Assembly (NCBI GenBank): GCA_013152415.1
Contig: JAADGI010000017.1
Span: 1 to 64,000, forward strand
Origin: Gammaproteobacteria bacterium
GTDB taxonomy: Bacteria > Pseudomonadota > Gammaproteobacteria > HyVt-429
DNA: 64,000 nt
Direction of reading: 5' to 3'
Below, one piece after another: positions 10,400 to 21,608 of the stretch. The position numbers and the translations under genes are program-made. Each line of letters begins with the position of its first letter. The first letter of the stretch is position 1. The notes beneath the pieces are model-generated. The model was not told the DNA's origin. It searched no databases and was given only the letters and a program-made list of their open reading frames with translations.

Positions 10400-11392
10400 C
10401 TATATTTCTTCCCACAGCCCCCGCATCATCGCCACACCCTGGGCACCATTGTCCTGGGCCTGTTCCACCATACCGGTTGACATACCCCCCAAGGCATAGA
10501 CCGGCATGGGAATATCTTTAATGAGCCCATGGAAACCCTCCCAACCCAAGGTCTTGGCCCCCGGATGGGTCTGGGTAGGCAATACCGGTGAGAGCACAGC
10601 GAAATCAACGCCCAGGGCGCAGGCCTTGGCCAACTCGGCTTCATTGTGACAAGAAGCAGATAACCATAGGCTATCTGCGATGGGACGTTGCCCCATGGCA
10701 TCAAGTTTAGGACCATCCAAGTGCAGGCCATCGGCACCCAAACCCTCCACCAGATCGACTTCGCCGTTTAGCAATACCTTGGCGCTATATTCATGGCAGC
10801 GGTGAATCACCTCGGTGGCAAATTGTTCGTAGGCCTGGGAATCCATCTTTTTCTCACGCACCTGGACCAATTTAAGACCCTTCTTTAATTGCCTCTCCAG
10901 CCCCCGCAACATCGCCTCCTCACCCATCACGCTGGCAGCAGTAATGGCATATATTCTGGGTAAACTCAGCGCAGCAATAATAGGGGGGCACGCCACAAGC
11001 ATGTCGTGTTCACCAAGCTGATCAAGTGCTACCCAGTCGATGGCCTGGCCTTCTAAACCCCTGGGTTCACCAGAATACTTTGTTATGCGCAGGACATGGA
11101 GCCGCACCGTATATTCCGGGTAAGCGAAAACAAAACTCAGCAATGGCTGCGAGGTATGAACCTGAACCCCCAGCTCTTCCTGATACTCCCGTGCCAGGGC
11201 ATCAGTTACCGATTCACCGGGCTCAAGTTTGCCGCCGGGGAATTCCCACAGCCCCGAATAGGGCCGGTCACCTGCCCGTTGGCCAATCAATACCCTGCCG
11301 GCGACGTCTTCGAGTACACCCACCGCGACGTTGATGATCGACTCAGCTTCGGTACTCGGCATTGATCTTGATGTAGTCGTGGGATAGATCAC
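10400..11392 (-). CDS. Nudix hydrolase fused to ThiE-like (thiamine phosphate synthase-like) domain
   Basis: Nudix box GGKLEPGESVTDALAREYQEELG; C-terminal VLLNGEVDLVEGLGADGLHLDG...LGWEGF...PVYALGGM of ThiE fold. Confidence 0.92.
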   Translation of the reverse strand: MIYPTTTSRSMPSTEAESIINVAVGVLEDVAGRVLIGQRAGDRPYSGLWEFPGGKLEPGESVTDALAREYQEELGVQVHTSQPLLSFVFAYPEYTVRLHVLRITKYSGEPRGLEGQAIDWVALDQLGEHDMLVACPPIIAALSLPRIYAITAASVMGEEAMLRGLERQLKKGLKLVQVREKKMDSQAYEQFATEVIHRCHEYSAKVLLNGEVDLVEGLGADGLHLDGPKLDAMGQRPIADSLWLSASCHNEAELAKACALGVDFAVLSPVLPTQTHPGAKTLGWEGFHGLIKDIPMPVYALGGMSTGMVEQAQDNGAQGVAMMRGLWEEI

Positions 11393-12563
11393 AGGTCCAG
11401 ACCTCCACCGCAGCCGGACCGGCCCCGACTATCACGCGAATTTCAAACTCTGGCTTGTCCATGACCGCCTGACCATCTTGCTCCCGATAGTCCGGGTCCA
11501 GGCAACCCTGGCTCACCACACGCACATCATCCAGATAAATCGCCACACTGTGAATATCCAGCTCGGCTACCGGGGCACGCCCAACCGCTGCCAGGATGCG
11601 CCCCCAATTGGGATCGCTGGCAAAACAGGCCGTCTTCACCAACGGTGAGTTGGCAATCGTATAGGCAATGCCCAGGCCCTCTGATTCATCCCCTGCGCCC
11701 TCTACCGACACGGTAATGAACTTGGTGGCGCCCTCAGCATCTCGTACCACGGCCTGGGCCAGATCCCTTAGCACGCCCTCTATAGCCTTTTTAAGGCCCT
11801 CATAGGCCGTACCTCCGGCCTCACTGATCGATTCGATCCTGGCCTTCCCGGTCGCCAGCAACACACAGGCATCGTTGGTGGACATATCACCATCGACGGT
11901 AATTCTGTTGAAACTCTTCGCCACGGCCTCCTGCAACAGGGCATCCAGAAGGGTCGGGCTCACCGGTGCATCGGTGGCGATGAATGCCAGCATGGTCGCC
12001 ATATTGGGCTGGATCATCCCGGCACCTTTCACAATACCCGTTACGCTGATCTTGGTACCATCGACCTCAAACTGACGGCAACACCCCTTGGCCAGGGTAT
12101 CGGTGGTCATCATCGCCGTCGCTGCGGCTTGCCAACCGGATTCGGTTAAATTTTTCACACACTCGGGTAAGGCCTGGGTGAGCCGGTCCACAGCCAAGGG
12201 TTCACCTATGACGCCCGTGGAAAACGGCAACACCTCTTGGTCATCACAACCCAAAAGCCCAGCCAAGGCCTGGCAGCAATCTTTGGCGGCCCGAACCCCT
12301 TCAATCCCGGTACCGGCATTGGCATTTCCGGCGTTGATCAACAATGCCCGCGGTGAAGCCTGGCCCAGGTGACCCCGTGCCACCTCTACCGGGGCGGCAA
12401 CAAAGCGGTTGCGGGTAAATACCGCCGCCGCTACCGTTCCAGGGTCGCAACTGATCACCGCCAGATCATCCCGGCCCCCATAGCCCAACCCCGCCGCAGC
12501 GGTACCGAGACGGATGCCGACTATGGGGTGCAATATGGGCAAACCTGTCAAACCAACGGCCAT
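11343..12563 (-). CDS. argJ: Bifunctional glutamate N-acetyltransferase/amino-acid acetyltransferase
   Basis: GAGMIQPNMATMLAFIATDA autocleavage motif (ATML), LLINAGNANAGTG. Confidence 0.97.
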   Translation of the reverse strand: MAVGLTGLPILHPIVGIRLGTAAAGLGYGGRDDLAVISCDPGTVAAAVFTRNRFVAAPVEVARGHLGQASPRALLINAGNANAGTGIEGVRAAKDCCQALAGLLGCDDQEVLPFSTGVIGEPLAVDRLTQALPECVKNLTESGWQAAATAMMTTDTLAKGCCRQFEVDGTKISVTGIVKGAGMIQPNMATMLAFIATDAPVSPTLLDALLQEAVAKSFNRITVDGDMSTNDACVLLATGKARIESISEAGGTAYEGLKKAIEGVLRDLAQAVVRDAEGATKFITVSVEGAGDESEGLGIAYTIANSPLVKTACFASDPNWGRILAAVGRAPVAELDIHSVAIYLDDVRVVSQGCLDPDYREQDGQAVMDKPEFEIRVIVGAGPAAVEVWTCDLSHDYIKINAEYRS

Positions 12564-12692
12564 GATGTGTCCTAAAAATTGAAGCCAAAATAAATATAGA
12601 AAGGATAGTAACGAATTTGATGCGGCACGGGTACTGAAATCAAGAAATTCTCTTGGTCTGAATAATTTCTACAGGCCTTCAATCAACGCAGC

Positions 12693-12802
12693 GTTCGCAG
12701 CGGCGCAAAGTACGCAGAGAAAATTGGGTGCTTTAAAATAATAGCTAAAAAAGCGATGCGGTTAAACACAGACATCTTTGCGCGCTTTGCGCCGCTGCGA
12801 AC
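12693..12802. repeat. Inverted repeat with 18-bp perfect arms, secA-argJ intergenic
   Basis: gttcgcagcggcgcaaag (12693-12710) and ctttgcgccgctgcgaac (12785-12802) are exact reverse complements; imperfect pairing continues inward. Confidence 0.9.
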
Positions 12803-12831
12803 TACCCCACAAGAGGGCACCGAGGTCTGCG
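12802..12831 (-). repeat. 30-bp repeat copy A (ctaccccacaagagggcaccgaggtctgcg on + strand)
   Basis: 27/30 match, reverse orientation, to 49998-50027. Confidence 0.85.
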
Positions 12832-12864
12832 TTATTGCCAGAATGAGGAATTCTGAAGAGATAC

Positions 12865-15582
12865 TTAACTCAATTTCCCATGGCATTGTTTATACTTTTT
12901 GCCCGAACCACAGGGACAAGGTTCGTTGCGACCGACTTTGCGTTCCTTACGCACGAAGGTCTCTACCGGTGCCACTGTGGGCACTTCGGGTTCAGCGCTC
13001 TCAGGGGCGGCCACATCAGGGTGTTGGTACTCCACCGGCCCACCCCGGCGACGTTGTGCCTCCATGGCCTCAACATCTTCTTCTTCACGAACCTGTATCC
13101 GGGCGAGGATACCCACAACCTCGGTCTTGACCCGCTCCAACATGTCCGAAAACATGGCAAAGGCCTCACGTTTGTACTCCTGCTTGGGGTTCTTCTGAGC
13201 GAAGCCACGCAAGCCAATACCCTGTCGTAAATAATCCATCCCCGCCAGATGGTCTTTCCACTGCTGGTCCAGGACCTGAAGCATAACCGCCTTTTCTAAA
13301 TGGTGGGCAACATCATCGCCCAACTCTCTGGCCTTATCTTGCGCCAAGACCTCTACCGCACCCACGATACGCTCTCTAAGCGTCTCTTCATACAAACCTT
13401 CGTCTTCTTGCAACCAACGTCCCACGGGTATATTCAACCCATACTCGCGCTCCAGACCTTCCTCCAAACCAGAAATATCCCATTGCTCTTCCAGACTTTG
13501 CGGGGGGATATAGTGATCAACGATGCCATTAACCACCTCGTTGCGAATGCCACTCACGCTGGAGGAAATATCATCAACATCCATGAGGCGATTACGCTCC
13601 TCATAGATCACCTTACGCTGGTCATTGGCCACATCGTCATATTCGAGCAATTGCTTGCGCATGTCGAAATTTCGCCCCTCGACCTTGCGTTGCGCATTTT
13701 CGATAGCCTTGCTGACCCAGGGGTGTTCTATGGCCTCACCCTCTTCCATACCCAGGCGTTGCATTAAAGCGGATACTCGTTGCGATCCAAAAATACGCAT
13801 CAAAGTATCTTCTAAAGATAAATAGAACCGGCTCGATCCAGGGTCCCCCTGGCGTCCAGACCGGCCACGCAATTGATTGTCAATACGGCGAGACTCATGT
13901 CGTTCGGTACCGATGACGTGAAGCCCACCAGCAGCAATAACCTGATCGTGGCGTTGCTGCCACTGCTGGCGAATCTGTTCATGCTGACTGGGATCTTTGG
14001 CCTCGGCCAATTCACGCTCCAGATTACCCCCAAGCACAATATCGGTACCCCGACCGGCCATGTTGGTGGCAATGGTCACGCCACCGGGCCGCCCTGCTTG
14101 GGTGATAATGTGGGCTTCGCGTTCGTGATTCTTGGCGTTAAGGACCTCGTGCTCAATATTCTCTTTGGAAAGCAACTTTGACAAGTGCTCTGACATCTCG
14201 ATGGAGGTAGTCCCTACCAACACCGGCTGTCCACGGTCATGACACGCCTTGATATCTTCAATGATAGCGACATATTTCTCATCGGCGGTACGAAAGATTT
14301 GATCTCCCATATCGTCACGCACCATCACTTGGTTGGTGGGAATCACCACCACCTCAAGATCATAGATTTGCTGAAATTCGAAGGCCTCGGTGTCTGCGGT
14401 ACCGGTCATGCCAGACAGCTTGTCATAGAGCCGAAAATAGTTCTGGAAGGTGATGGATGCCAGGGTCTGATTTTCTTCCCGAATCTTGGCCCCTTCCTTG
14501 GCCTCGATCGCTTGGTGCAGCCCTTCTGACCAGCGTCTTCCCGGCATCATGCGCCCGGTAAACTCATCGACAATAACCACTTCATTGTCATTGACGATGT
14601 AGTCCACTTCACGCTGAAAGAGGTTATGTGCCTTCAGGGCAGCGTTGAGATGGGTAAGCAGTGAAATATTGGCCGCATCGTACAGGCTGGTACCCGGTTC
14701 CAATAGCCCATTTTCTTCCAGCAGGGTCTCAGCCCGCTCGTGACCACGTTCGGTGAGAAACACGACCTTGTCCTTTTCATCCACCACGTAATCGCCGGTG
14801 TCTTTGGCATCAGGGTCATTCAGGTCCGTTTCCTTTTCCTGGCGCGTCAGCTTGGGGGCGATCTGATCCATTTTGCGATATAGATCGGTGCTCTCCTCGG
14901 CCGGACCGGAAATAATCAGAGGTGTGCGAGCCTCATCGATGAGAATAGAGTCCACTTCATCAACAATGGCAAAATGCAGCGTACGCTGCATGCGCTCTTC
15001 AGCGCTAAAGGCCATGTTGTCCCGCAAATAGTCAAAACCAAATTCGTTATTGGTGCCATAGATAATATCGGCAGCGTAGGCTTCACGTTTTTCTGCCTGA
15101 TCCTGGGCGGAAATCACCACCCCCACCGATAAGCCGAGAAAACGGTAAAGGGTGCCCATCCACTCAGCATCCCGTTGCGCCAGATAATCATTGACGGTGA
15201 CGATATGGACGCCCCGCCCAGTCAATGCATTCAGGTAGGCGGCAAGGGTCGCCACCAGGGTTTTGCCTTCACCGGTGCGCATTTCGGCAATCTTGCCCTG
15301 ATGGAGCACCAGACCACCGACCAACTGCATATCAAAGTGGCGCATCTTCAGGCTACGCTTGGCAGCCTCACGGACCACGGCAAAGGCCTCAGGTAATAAC
15401 CCATCCAGGGTTTCACCCTGATCCAGGCGTTGACGAAATTCTTCAGTCTTGGCCTTGAGAGCGTCATCGGACAGCGTACTAATTGTGGGTTCAAATGCAT
15501 TGACTTGGGCCACCGTGCCCATCATGCGTTTGATAAGCCGCTCATTGCGACTGCCGAATATTTTGCTAAGAACTTTGGTCAT
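12865..15582 (-). CDS. secA: Preprotein translocase ATPase SecA
   Basis: [41 protein letters not shown]-terminal [14 protein letters not shown]. Confidence 0.99.
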   Translation of the reverse strand: MTKVLSKIFGSRNERLIKRMMGTVAQVNAFEPTISTLSDDALKAKTEEFRQRLDQGETLDGLLPEAFAVVREAAKRSLKMRHFDMQLVGGLVLHQGKIAEMRTGEGKTLVATLAAYLNALTGRGVHIVTVNDYLAQRDAEWMGTLYRFLGLSVGVVISAQDQAEKREAYAADIIYGTNNEFGFDYLRDNMAFSAEERMQRTLHFAIVDEVDSILIDEARTPLIISGPAEESTDLYRKMDQIAPKLTRQEKETDLNDPDAKDTGDYVVDEKDKVVFLTERGHERAETLLEENGLLEPGTSLYDAANISLLTHLNAALKAHNLFQREVDYIVNDNEVVIVDEFTGRMMPGRRWSEGLHQAIEAKEGAKIREENQTLASITFQNYFRLYDKLSGMTGTADTEAFEFQQIYDLEVVVIPTNQVMVRDDMGDQIFRTADEKYVAIIEDIKACHDRGQPVLVGTTSIEMSEHLSKLLSKENIEHEVLNAKNHEREAHIITQAGRPGGVTIATNMAGRGTDIVLGGNLERELAEAKDPSQHEQIRQQWQQRHDQVIAAGGLHVIGTERHESRRIDNQLRGRSGRQGDPGSSRFYLSLEDTLMRIFGSQRVSALMQRLGMEEGEAIEHPWVSKAIENAQRKVEGRNFDMRKQLLEYDDVANDQRKVIYEERNRLMDVDDISSSVSGIRNEVVNGIVDHYIPPQSLEEQWDISGLEEGLEREYGLNIPVGRWLQEDEGLYEETLRERIVGAVEVLAQDKARELGDDVAHHLEKAVMLQVLDQQWKDHLAGMDYLRQGIGLRGFAQKNPKQEYKREAFAMFSDMLERVKTEVVGILARIQVREEEDVEAMEAQRRRGGPVEYQHPDVAAPESAEPEVPTVAPVETFVRKERKVGRNEPCPCGSGKKYKQCHGKLS

Positions 15583-15647
15583 ATTAGTGCTCCCCGTCTT
15601 GCCAATCCGACAGGGAAAGAAACAGCCTATAGGGGAAATACTCTATG

Positions 15648-16586
15648 CTAGCGTTTTGCCCGCAAATACGTACGCGGATTGATAGCACGACCATTGTGTA
15701 AAATTTCAAAATGCAGATGCGGACCGGTAGAGCGTCCACTGGAGCCCACCAATGCAATCTTCTGACCTTTCTCGATCTTGTCACCCATCTTAACCAGATT
15801 GGCCGAGGTATGGGCATAGCGAGTCATATACCCGTTACCGTGGTTCACCTCTACCACCATACCATAACCACGCTTCTTGCCAGCATGGGTCACTACGCCG
15901 GAGGCCAAGGCCTTAACCGGTGCACCACGGCGATTAGCAATGTCCACACCCTTGTGACTGGCGCGACGGCCGGTAAAAGGGTCCTGACGATAACCAAATG
16001 CGGAAGAGACATAGCCCCCGATCACGGGCCAGCCCACAGGTTTCAGCGCCGCCTGAAGCTGATGGTCCATGAGCAAAGACTCCAATAATTCCAGCTCCTG
16101 GAATCGCTGCTCTACCTGGAACGAAAGCCGCTCCAGTGAGGTCGCCAAACTGGGTAACTGCATCACCGGCGTACCGGCTGGGGGTTCGGCACCACCGACA
16201 CCCGGGCTGATGGAGAAATCAAATTCACCACGAGTCAGACCGGCCATGCTGGTCAGACGCTGACCCAGGGCATTGATACGCATCACCTGGGCCTGAATCT
16301 TGCCTAAACGCAGTGCCAACGCATTGAGATGGTTATCGGCGGTCTGTTTGGTGTCATTTATTTCTGCCCGCTGCTTAACAAGCGATTGCTCTAACCTGGC
16401 AAGGTAGTCGGCATCCAGCTGGGGGTTATTCATGCGATCTAGGGTGGATCTGACCTGATAGGCTACCAGCCCAAGTGCAACCGGCAGAACCATCAGAAAG
16501 ATCAGTCCCAACAACACAATCTGGCGATGATGCAAACATGTGCGGTTGGAGCTACTATTGTTGCTCGGTACTAAAAGAATATGCAT
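15648..16586 (-). CDS. M23 family (LytM) metallopeptidase, membrane anchored
   Basis: HKGVDIANRRGAPVKALASGVV...GNGYMTRYAH...STGPHLHFEI; N-terminal TM and coiled coil. Confidence 0.95.
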   Translation of the reverse strand: MHILLVPSNNSSSNRTCLHHRQIVLLGLIFLMVLPVALGLVAYQVRSTLDRMNNPQLDADYLARLEQSLVKQRAEINDTKQTADNHLNALALRLGKIQAQVMRINALGQRLTSMAGLTRGEFDFSISPGVGGAEPPAGTPVMQLPSLATSLERLSFQVEQRFQELELLESLLMDHQLQAALKPVGWPVIGGYVSSAFGYRQDPFTGRRASHKGVDIANRRGAPVKALASGVVTHAGKKRGYGMVVEVNHGNGYMTRYAHTSANLVKMGDKIEKGQKIALVGSSGRSTGPHLHFEILHNGRAINPRTYLRAKR

Positions 16587-16659
16587 GGTGACCTGATTCT
16601 TCCCCGATTCTAATGATTATTGTAGTTAAAATTCATAGCCTTCGCCTTTTCCACAACCC

Positions 16660-17094
16660 ATGAGTGGAAAGGGTTTCAGGTCACTAGCGACCATCCTCGC
16701 CGATACTCTGGGTGACCCCAATCAAGGCCTGACAAGCGCCCTGGCCCGACACAATGCGGTACTGGCATCAATCCAGGCCGGTTGGGCCGAAACCACACCA
16801 GCACCTCTGAGGGAACACTGCCGCCCGATTCACTACCAAGCTGGCCAAATCACCGTAGAAGCTGATTCCTCCGCCTGGGCAAGCCGTTTGCGCCAGCAGA
16901 GTGACGGATTACTGCAAGCCCTGTGCCTGCTCGATGGCTTACCCAAGCTCACCCAAATCCGCATCAAGGTCAACCCGCAAGCCCCTGTGATCCCCCCTGA
17001 TACCAATAACCCCCAGGGTCACCACAAAACCACCGCAAACCACAGCCCTGGTGTGTCCCCTAAAACCCACACCAAGCCAAAATCCAGACGCTAA
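16660..17094 (+). CDS. DUF721/DciA-like protein
   Basis: 144 aa; HCRPIHYQAGQITVEADSSAWASRLRQQSDGLL is DciA/DUF721-like; opposite strand to secA/lpxC. Confidence 0.75.
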   Translation: MSGKGFRSLATILADTLGDPNQGLTSALARHNAVLASIQAGWAETTPAPLREHCRPIHYQAGQITVEADSSAWASRLRQQSDGLLQALCLLDGLPKLTQIRIKVNPQAPVIPPDTNNPQGHHKTTANHSPGVSPKTHTKPKSRR

Positions 17095-17150
17095 ACCGAA
17101 ACGCCAATACCCCTATCTACCAAGTAATATCGACAATTTATCGTAATGGT

Positions 17151-18062
17151 TTAGACTGCGGGAGCAGCACGCCTAAAGGCAACCGGCGCCTGGCTGGCCT
17201 CATCAAATGATACCAACTCCCACGCAGACTGATCGGCGACCATGGCCTTTAAAAGCTTATTATTCAACGCGTGCCCGGACTTGTGGGCACTGAAGGCACC
17301 AATAAGGGGATGACCTAACAGATAGAGGTCACCGATGGCATCCAGTACCTTGTGTTTGACAAACTCGTCCTCATAGCGCAGCCCATCTTCGTTAATAACC
17401 CGGTAGGCATCCATAACGATGGCATTGTCCAGACTGCCGCCACGGGCCAACCCAGCCTCTCGCAAGGCCTCAAGATCGCGCATAAACCCGAAGGTTCGCG
17501 CCCGGCTGACCTCTTTGACAAAAGAGGTGGTAGAAAAATCCACGCTCGCCATCTGCACACTGTCTGAAAAAATGGGGTGATCAAAATCGATAGTAAAAGA
17601 CACCTTAAAACCGTCAAGGGGGTCAAACGCCGCCCACTTATCATCTTCTTCGATCTTTACTGTCTTCTTGATGCGGATAAACTGCTTGGGTTTTGCTTGC
17701 TCTTCAACCCCAGCAGACTGAATAAGGAACACAAATGGACCCGCACTGCCGTCCATAATAGGGACTTCCGGTGCGGTCAGATCAACGTAGGCATTGTCGA
17801 TACCCAGTCCAGCGAATGCGGACATCAGATGCTCGACAGTAGAAATCTTTACACCCTCATTTTCCAGGGTGGTGGAGAGCCGGGTATCACCAACAAACTC
17901 AGGCCGGGCGGGCACCTCTACGGCTGGATCGATATCCGTACGCCTGAATACAATGCCGGTATCGAATGCGGCCGGGCGTAGGGTGAGATAGACTTTTTCA
18001 CCGGTGTGCAACCCAACGCCCGTCGCCCGAATAACGTTCTTCAGCGTTCGTTGCTTGATCAT
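17151..18062 (-). CDS. lpxC: UDP-3-O-acyl-N-acetylglucosamine deacetylase
   Basis: [69 protein letters not shown]. Confidence 0.98.
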   Translation of the reverse strand: MIKQRTLKNVIRATGVGLHTGEKVYLTLRPAAFDTGIVFRRTDIDPAVEVPARPEFVGDTRLSTTLENEGVKISTVEHLMSAFAGLGIDNAYVDLTAPEVPIMDGSAGPFVFLIQSAGVEEQAKPKQFIRIKKTVKIEEDDKWAAFDPLDGFKVSFTIDFDHPIFSDSVQMASVDFSTTSFVKEVSRARTFGFMRDLEALREAGLARGGSLDNAIVMDAYRVINEDGLRYEDEFVKHKVLDAIGDLYLLGHPLIGAFSAHKSGHALNNKLLKAMVADQSAWELVSFDEASQAPVAFRRAAPAV

Positions 18063-18271
18063 TTCTTATAGTCACTCTTCATTGTTATTTTCGGCACCCA
18101 AACCCCACATAAACCCCACATAATGCTTGGGCGTCTCCCCTGGAAGGTGCCAATCCTACAACAAAATTAGTAACTTGTGTACTGTGGACCATATTAAGGC
18201 TTACTGTGGTCTATTTCACTATTTTATATAAGGCTATATAATTGGGTTAACGGCCCCTTGGCAGCCCGGAC

Positions 18272-19417
18272 TCAATCTGCCTGACGACGCAAAAAGGCCG
18301 GTACATCCAGATACTCCATTTCTTCATCATCGAGAGCCCTTTCCACCACCTGGGCCTGTCCACTACGCCGATTGCGGATGACCGTTGGGGTATCCAGACT
18401 TTCAAAATCCCGCTGCCGCACTCCACCACTGATCACTTTGTAGTCGGGCTTCTTTTGGTGCCCCTGTTTGATGCCTGTAGCCACCATGGTGACTCGCATA
18501 TCGCCCTTCATGGCCGGGTCAATCACGGTACCAATGACCAAGGTGGGATCATCCGATGCAATCTCACGGATGGTATTACCCACATCTTCAAATTCACCGA
18601 TGGCCATATCCAAGCCCGCAGTGACGTTGACCAGAATGCCCTGTGCCCCGGAGATATTAACGTCTTCCAGTAACGGACTAAAGATGGCCGCACGGGTGGC
18701 ATCGGCGGCCCGAGACTCACCACTAGCGACTGCCGAGCCCATCATTGCCATCCCCATCTCCGACATCACCGTTCTCACATCGGCAAAATCCACATTGATC
18801 AGGCCCGGGCGAATAATCAGCTCGGCAATACCCTGAACCGCACCCTGCAAGACCTCGTTGGCCTTGCTAAAGGCATCCAATAAAGTAGCGCCCTTACCCA
18901 CCACACTGAGCAATTTTTCATTGGGGACCACGATCAGGGAATCCACCATTTCTGCCAACTCGTGCACTCCCTGATCCGCTGCAGCCATGCGCTTGTTACC
19001 CTCAAACGGAAACGGGCGGGTGACCACCGCCACCGTAAGGATATCCATCTCCTTGGCCAATTGCGCCACCACCGGCGCAGCACCGGTACCGGTACCGCCA
19101 CCCATCCCGGCGGTGATAAACACCATATCGGCACCGGTGAGCACCTCGGCAATTCGGTCACGATCTTCCAGGGCCGCCTGGCGACCAATAGTGGGATCAG
19201 CACCGGCACCCAAACCTTTAGTCAGACTCGCGCCCAACTGTAAAATAATCGGTGCCTGGGACCGATTCAGGGCCTGTGCGTCGGTATTGGCACTGATAAA
19301 ATCGACCCCTTCGATATTGGCAGCCATCATGTGATCGAGGGCATTACCACCGCCGCCGCCCACACCGATGACCTTGATTACCGCCTGCTGCCCATAGGTA
19401 TCCATTAACTCAAACAT
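18272..19417 (-). CDS. ftsZ: Cell division GTPase FtsZ
   Basis: GGGGGNALDHM, GGGTGTGAAPVVA tubulin signature, C-terminal YLDVPAFLRRQAD. Confidence 0.99.
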   Translation of the reverse strand: MFELMDTYGQQAVIKVIGVGGGGGNALDHMMAANIEGVDFISANTDAQALNRSQAPIILQLGASLTKGLGAGADPTIGRQAALEDRDRIAEVLTGADMVFITAGMGGGTGTGAAPVVAQLAKEMDILTVAVVTRPFPFEGNKRMAAADQGVHELAEMVDSLIVVPNEKLLSVVGKGATLLDAFSKANEVLQGAVQGIAELIIRPGLINVDFADVRTVMSEMGMAMMGSAVASGESRAADATRAAIFSPLLEDVNISGAQGILVNVTAGLDMAIGEFEDVGNTIREIASDDPTLVIGTVIDPAMKGDMRVTMVATGIKQGHQKKPDYKVISGGVRQRDFESLDTPTVIRNRRSGQAQVVERALDDEEMEYLDVPAFLRRQAD

Positions 19418-19552
19418 TGCGCTTCTCCTCTATGTGCTCGGATCGAACTTTGCCCGATAGTGGTTAAACAAAGTAGATTTTCCCGCTTTAATTTCTGCTC
19501 TATCTCTCTCACTGTCTGCCCCTCGCTGTGAAATAATTTCGTGTGTCACTGT

Positions 19553-20788
19553 TCAAAAATGCCCCTGGAACCAGCTTTTCATCTTACCGAACATCGCTGC
19601 CAGACCCGGGCCATCGTGATCGTCGTCATGACGGCTCAATCGATTCTGGTTACCAAAAAGAATCAAACCCACCCCGGTGGCATAGATAGGGCTATTCACC
19701 ACCTCTCGCAGCCCCCCCACATATTGGGGTAAGCCTAAGCGCACCGGCATATGGAATACTTCCTCGGCCAGGTCCACCATGCCCTCCATCTTGGCGCTAC
19801 CACCGGTTAACACCACGCCGGACCCCATCAGGTCTTCAAAACCACTGCGTCGCAGTTCGGCCAGAATCAATCCATACAACTCTTCGATACGAGGCTCGAT
19901 CACCTCCGCCAGGGTCTGGCGTGCCAAAGTACGTGGTGGCCGGTCACCCACACTCGGTGCCTCAATGGTTTCGTCGTGGGTAGCCAGTGCCGCCAGGGCA
20001 CAGCCGTATTTCTTTTTAATGTCTTCTGCAGACTGGGTCGGGGTACGCAAGGCCACGGCAATATCGTTGGTCACCTGATCACCGGCAATCGGGATCACTG
20101 CGGTATGGCGAATGGCACCATCTGTAAAGACCGCAATGTCTGTGGTACCACCACCAATATCCACTAAACACACACCCAACTCCTTTTCATCGTCTGTCAG
20201 AGTGGCTTCGCTGGAGGCCAGTTGTTCCAAAATAATGTCGTCCACCTCAAGACCGCAGCGACGTATGCATTTGATAATATTCTGGGCTGCACTCACCGCA
20301 CCGGTGACAATGTGAACCTTGGCCTCCATGCGCACTCCACTCATCCCAACCGGCTCGCGAATACCGTCTTGGCCATCAATAAGATATTCCTGGGGCAGAA
20401 TATGGAGCACCTTCTGGTCCATAGGGATAGCCAAGGCCCGCGCCGCCTCGATCACCCTCTCAACGTCACTTTGGCCTACCTCTTGATTGCGTATGGCCAC
20501 TACCCCATGGGAATTAAAGCTGCTGATATGGGCACCGGCAATGCCCGCATAGACTGAATAGATTTGGCAACCGGCCATCAACTCGGCCTCTTCCACTGCC
20601 CGCTGAATAGACTGCACGGTGGATTCGATGTTGGCCACCACACCTTTCTTCATGCCCCGGGCGGGATGGTGACCGACACCGATCACTTCGATATCACCGC
20701 TGGGAGAAACCTCACCGACGATAACCAACACCTTCGAAGTGCCAATATCCAGGCCCACAATCAATCGGTCGTCTACTCTCTTATTCAT
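19553..20788 (-). CDS. ftsA: Cell division protein FtsA
   Basis: IVGLDIGTSKV, CLVDIGGGTTDIAVF, GVVLTGGSAKMEG. Confidence 0.98.
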   Translation of the reverse strand: MNKRVDDRLIVGLDIGTSKVLVIVGEVSPSGDIEVIGVGHHPARGMKKGVVANIESTVQSIQRAVEEAELMAGCQIYSVYAGIAGAHISSFNSHGVVAIRNQEVGQSDVERVIEAARALAIPMDQKVLHILPQEYLIDGQDGIREPVGMSGVRMEAKVHIVTGAVSAAQNIIKCIRRCGLEVDDIILEQLASSEATLTDDEKELGVCLVDIGGGTTDIAVFTDGAIRHTAVIPIAGDQVTNDIAVALRTPTQSAEDIKKKYGCALAALATHDETIEAPSVGDRPPRTLARQTLAEVIEPRIEELYGLILAELRRSGFEDLMGSGVVLTGGSAKMEGMVDLAEEVFHMPVRLGLPQYVGGLREVVNSPIYATGVGLILFGNQNRLSRHDDDHDGPGLAAMFGKMKSWFQGHF

Positions 20789-21608
20789 TGAGATTGAATG
20801 TCCTGTTCACTATTGCAACCTGAGGCCGCGCACCGGCCTTCCAGGCAATGGCAAAACCATTCGGATATCTCAGGTCCACAGTATGAAGTCGGTCAGCGTG
20901 CTCCACTAAGCTGGCACTAAAAACCCGCACAAATCGACGTAGGTGTGCATCGAGTTGCTCTTTGCCCAACAACAATTTGAACCCAAGCTTGGACGTGCCT
21001 GGGTCAATCAGTGCCAACTTCGCCACCCAGGAACCACGTTCATTCTGAATCAAACTCATCACTTTAAGGCCCACTTCCCTTAGCACCGGTGTAATACGAC
21101 GTTGACGGTCCAGCAGCCTTGATTCACTGCCTGCCGGACCGTGCAGCCGGGGCAATGACGCCAAACCCTGATACCCTGGGAGATGCAATAGCTTGCCGCT
21201 ATGGGTCAACCACGCATCCTTATCCCAATGGGCCACCAAATGATGTTCGGTGTATTTCACATGCAGGGTTTGAGGCCACTGCCGGCGTATTGAAACCTTG
21301 TTCACCCAGGGTATTGTTCGTGCCGCGTCCTCCAGCTCTTTCAGATCCAGTGCGAAATAACTTCCGGTGACCTGTTTGCTCATTGCCCGCTCGAGTTGCT
21401 GTGGGCTGACATAGCGAAACTCACCCTCAAAAGTAACCCGCTTGACCGGGAATACCCCCGGCTGCAACATGTGATCGACCGCCAACACCAGCAATAGCAC
21501 TGCCACTACGACAACCCATAAACTTTGCCTATGGCGTCGCACCGATAAACGGGTTGACTCCGGTGGGCGAACCGGACCACCGATCACAATCGCACTAGTG
21601 GCGCTCAT
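20781..21608 (-). CDS. ftsQ: Cell division protein FtsQ (ORF extends to 21662; internal ATG at 21608 more plausible)
   Basis: Single TM then POTRA: VTFEGEFRYVSPQQLERAM...IPWVNKVSIRRQWPQTLHVKYTEH. Confidence 0.93.
   Translation of the reverse strand: MSATSAIVIGGPVRPPESTRLSVRRHRQSLWVVVVAVLLLVLAVDHMLQPGVFPVKRVTFEGEFRYVSPQQLERAMSKQVTGSYFALDLKELEDAARTIPWVNKVSIRRQWPQTLHVKYTEHHLVAHWDKDAWLTHSGKLLHLPGYQGLASLPRLHGPAGSESRLLDRQRRITPVLREVGLKVMSLIQNERGSWVAKLALIDPGTSKLGFKLLLGKEQLDAHLRRFVRVFSASLVEHADRLHTVDLRYPNGFAIAWKAGARPQVAIVNRTFNLNE

Noticed and set aside
12880-15651. Multiple plus-strand ORFs antisense to secA (e.g. 13300..13767, 13873..14181)
   Set aside because: Shadow ORFs of a clearly coding opposite strand; no family signatures.
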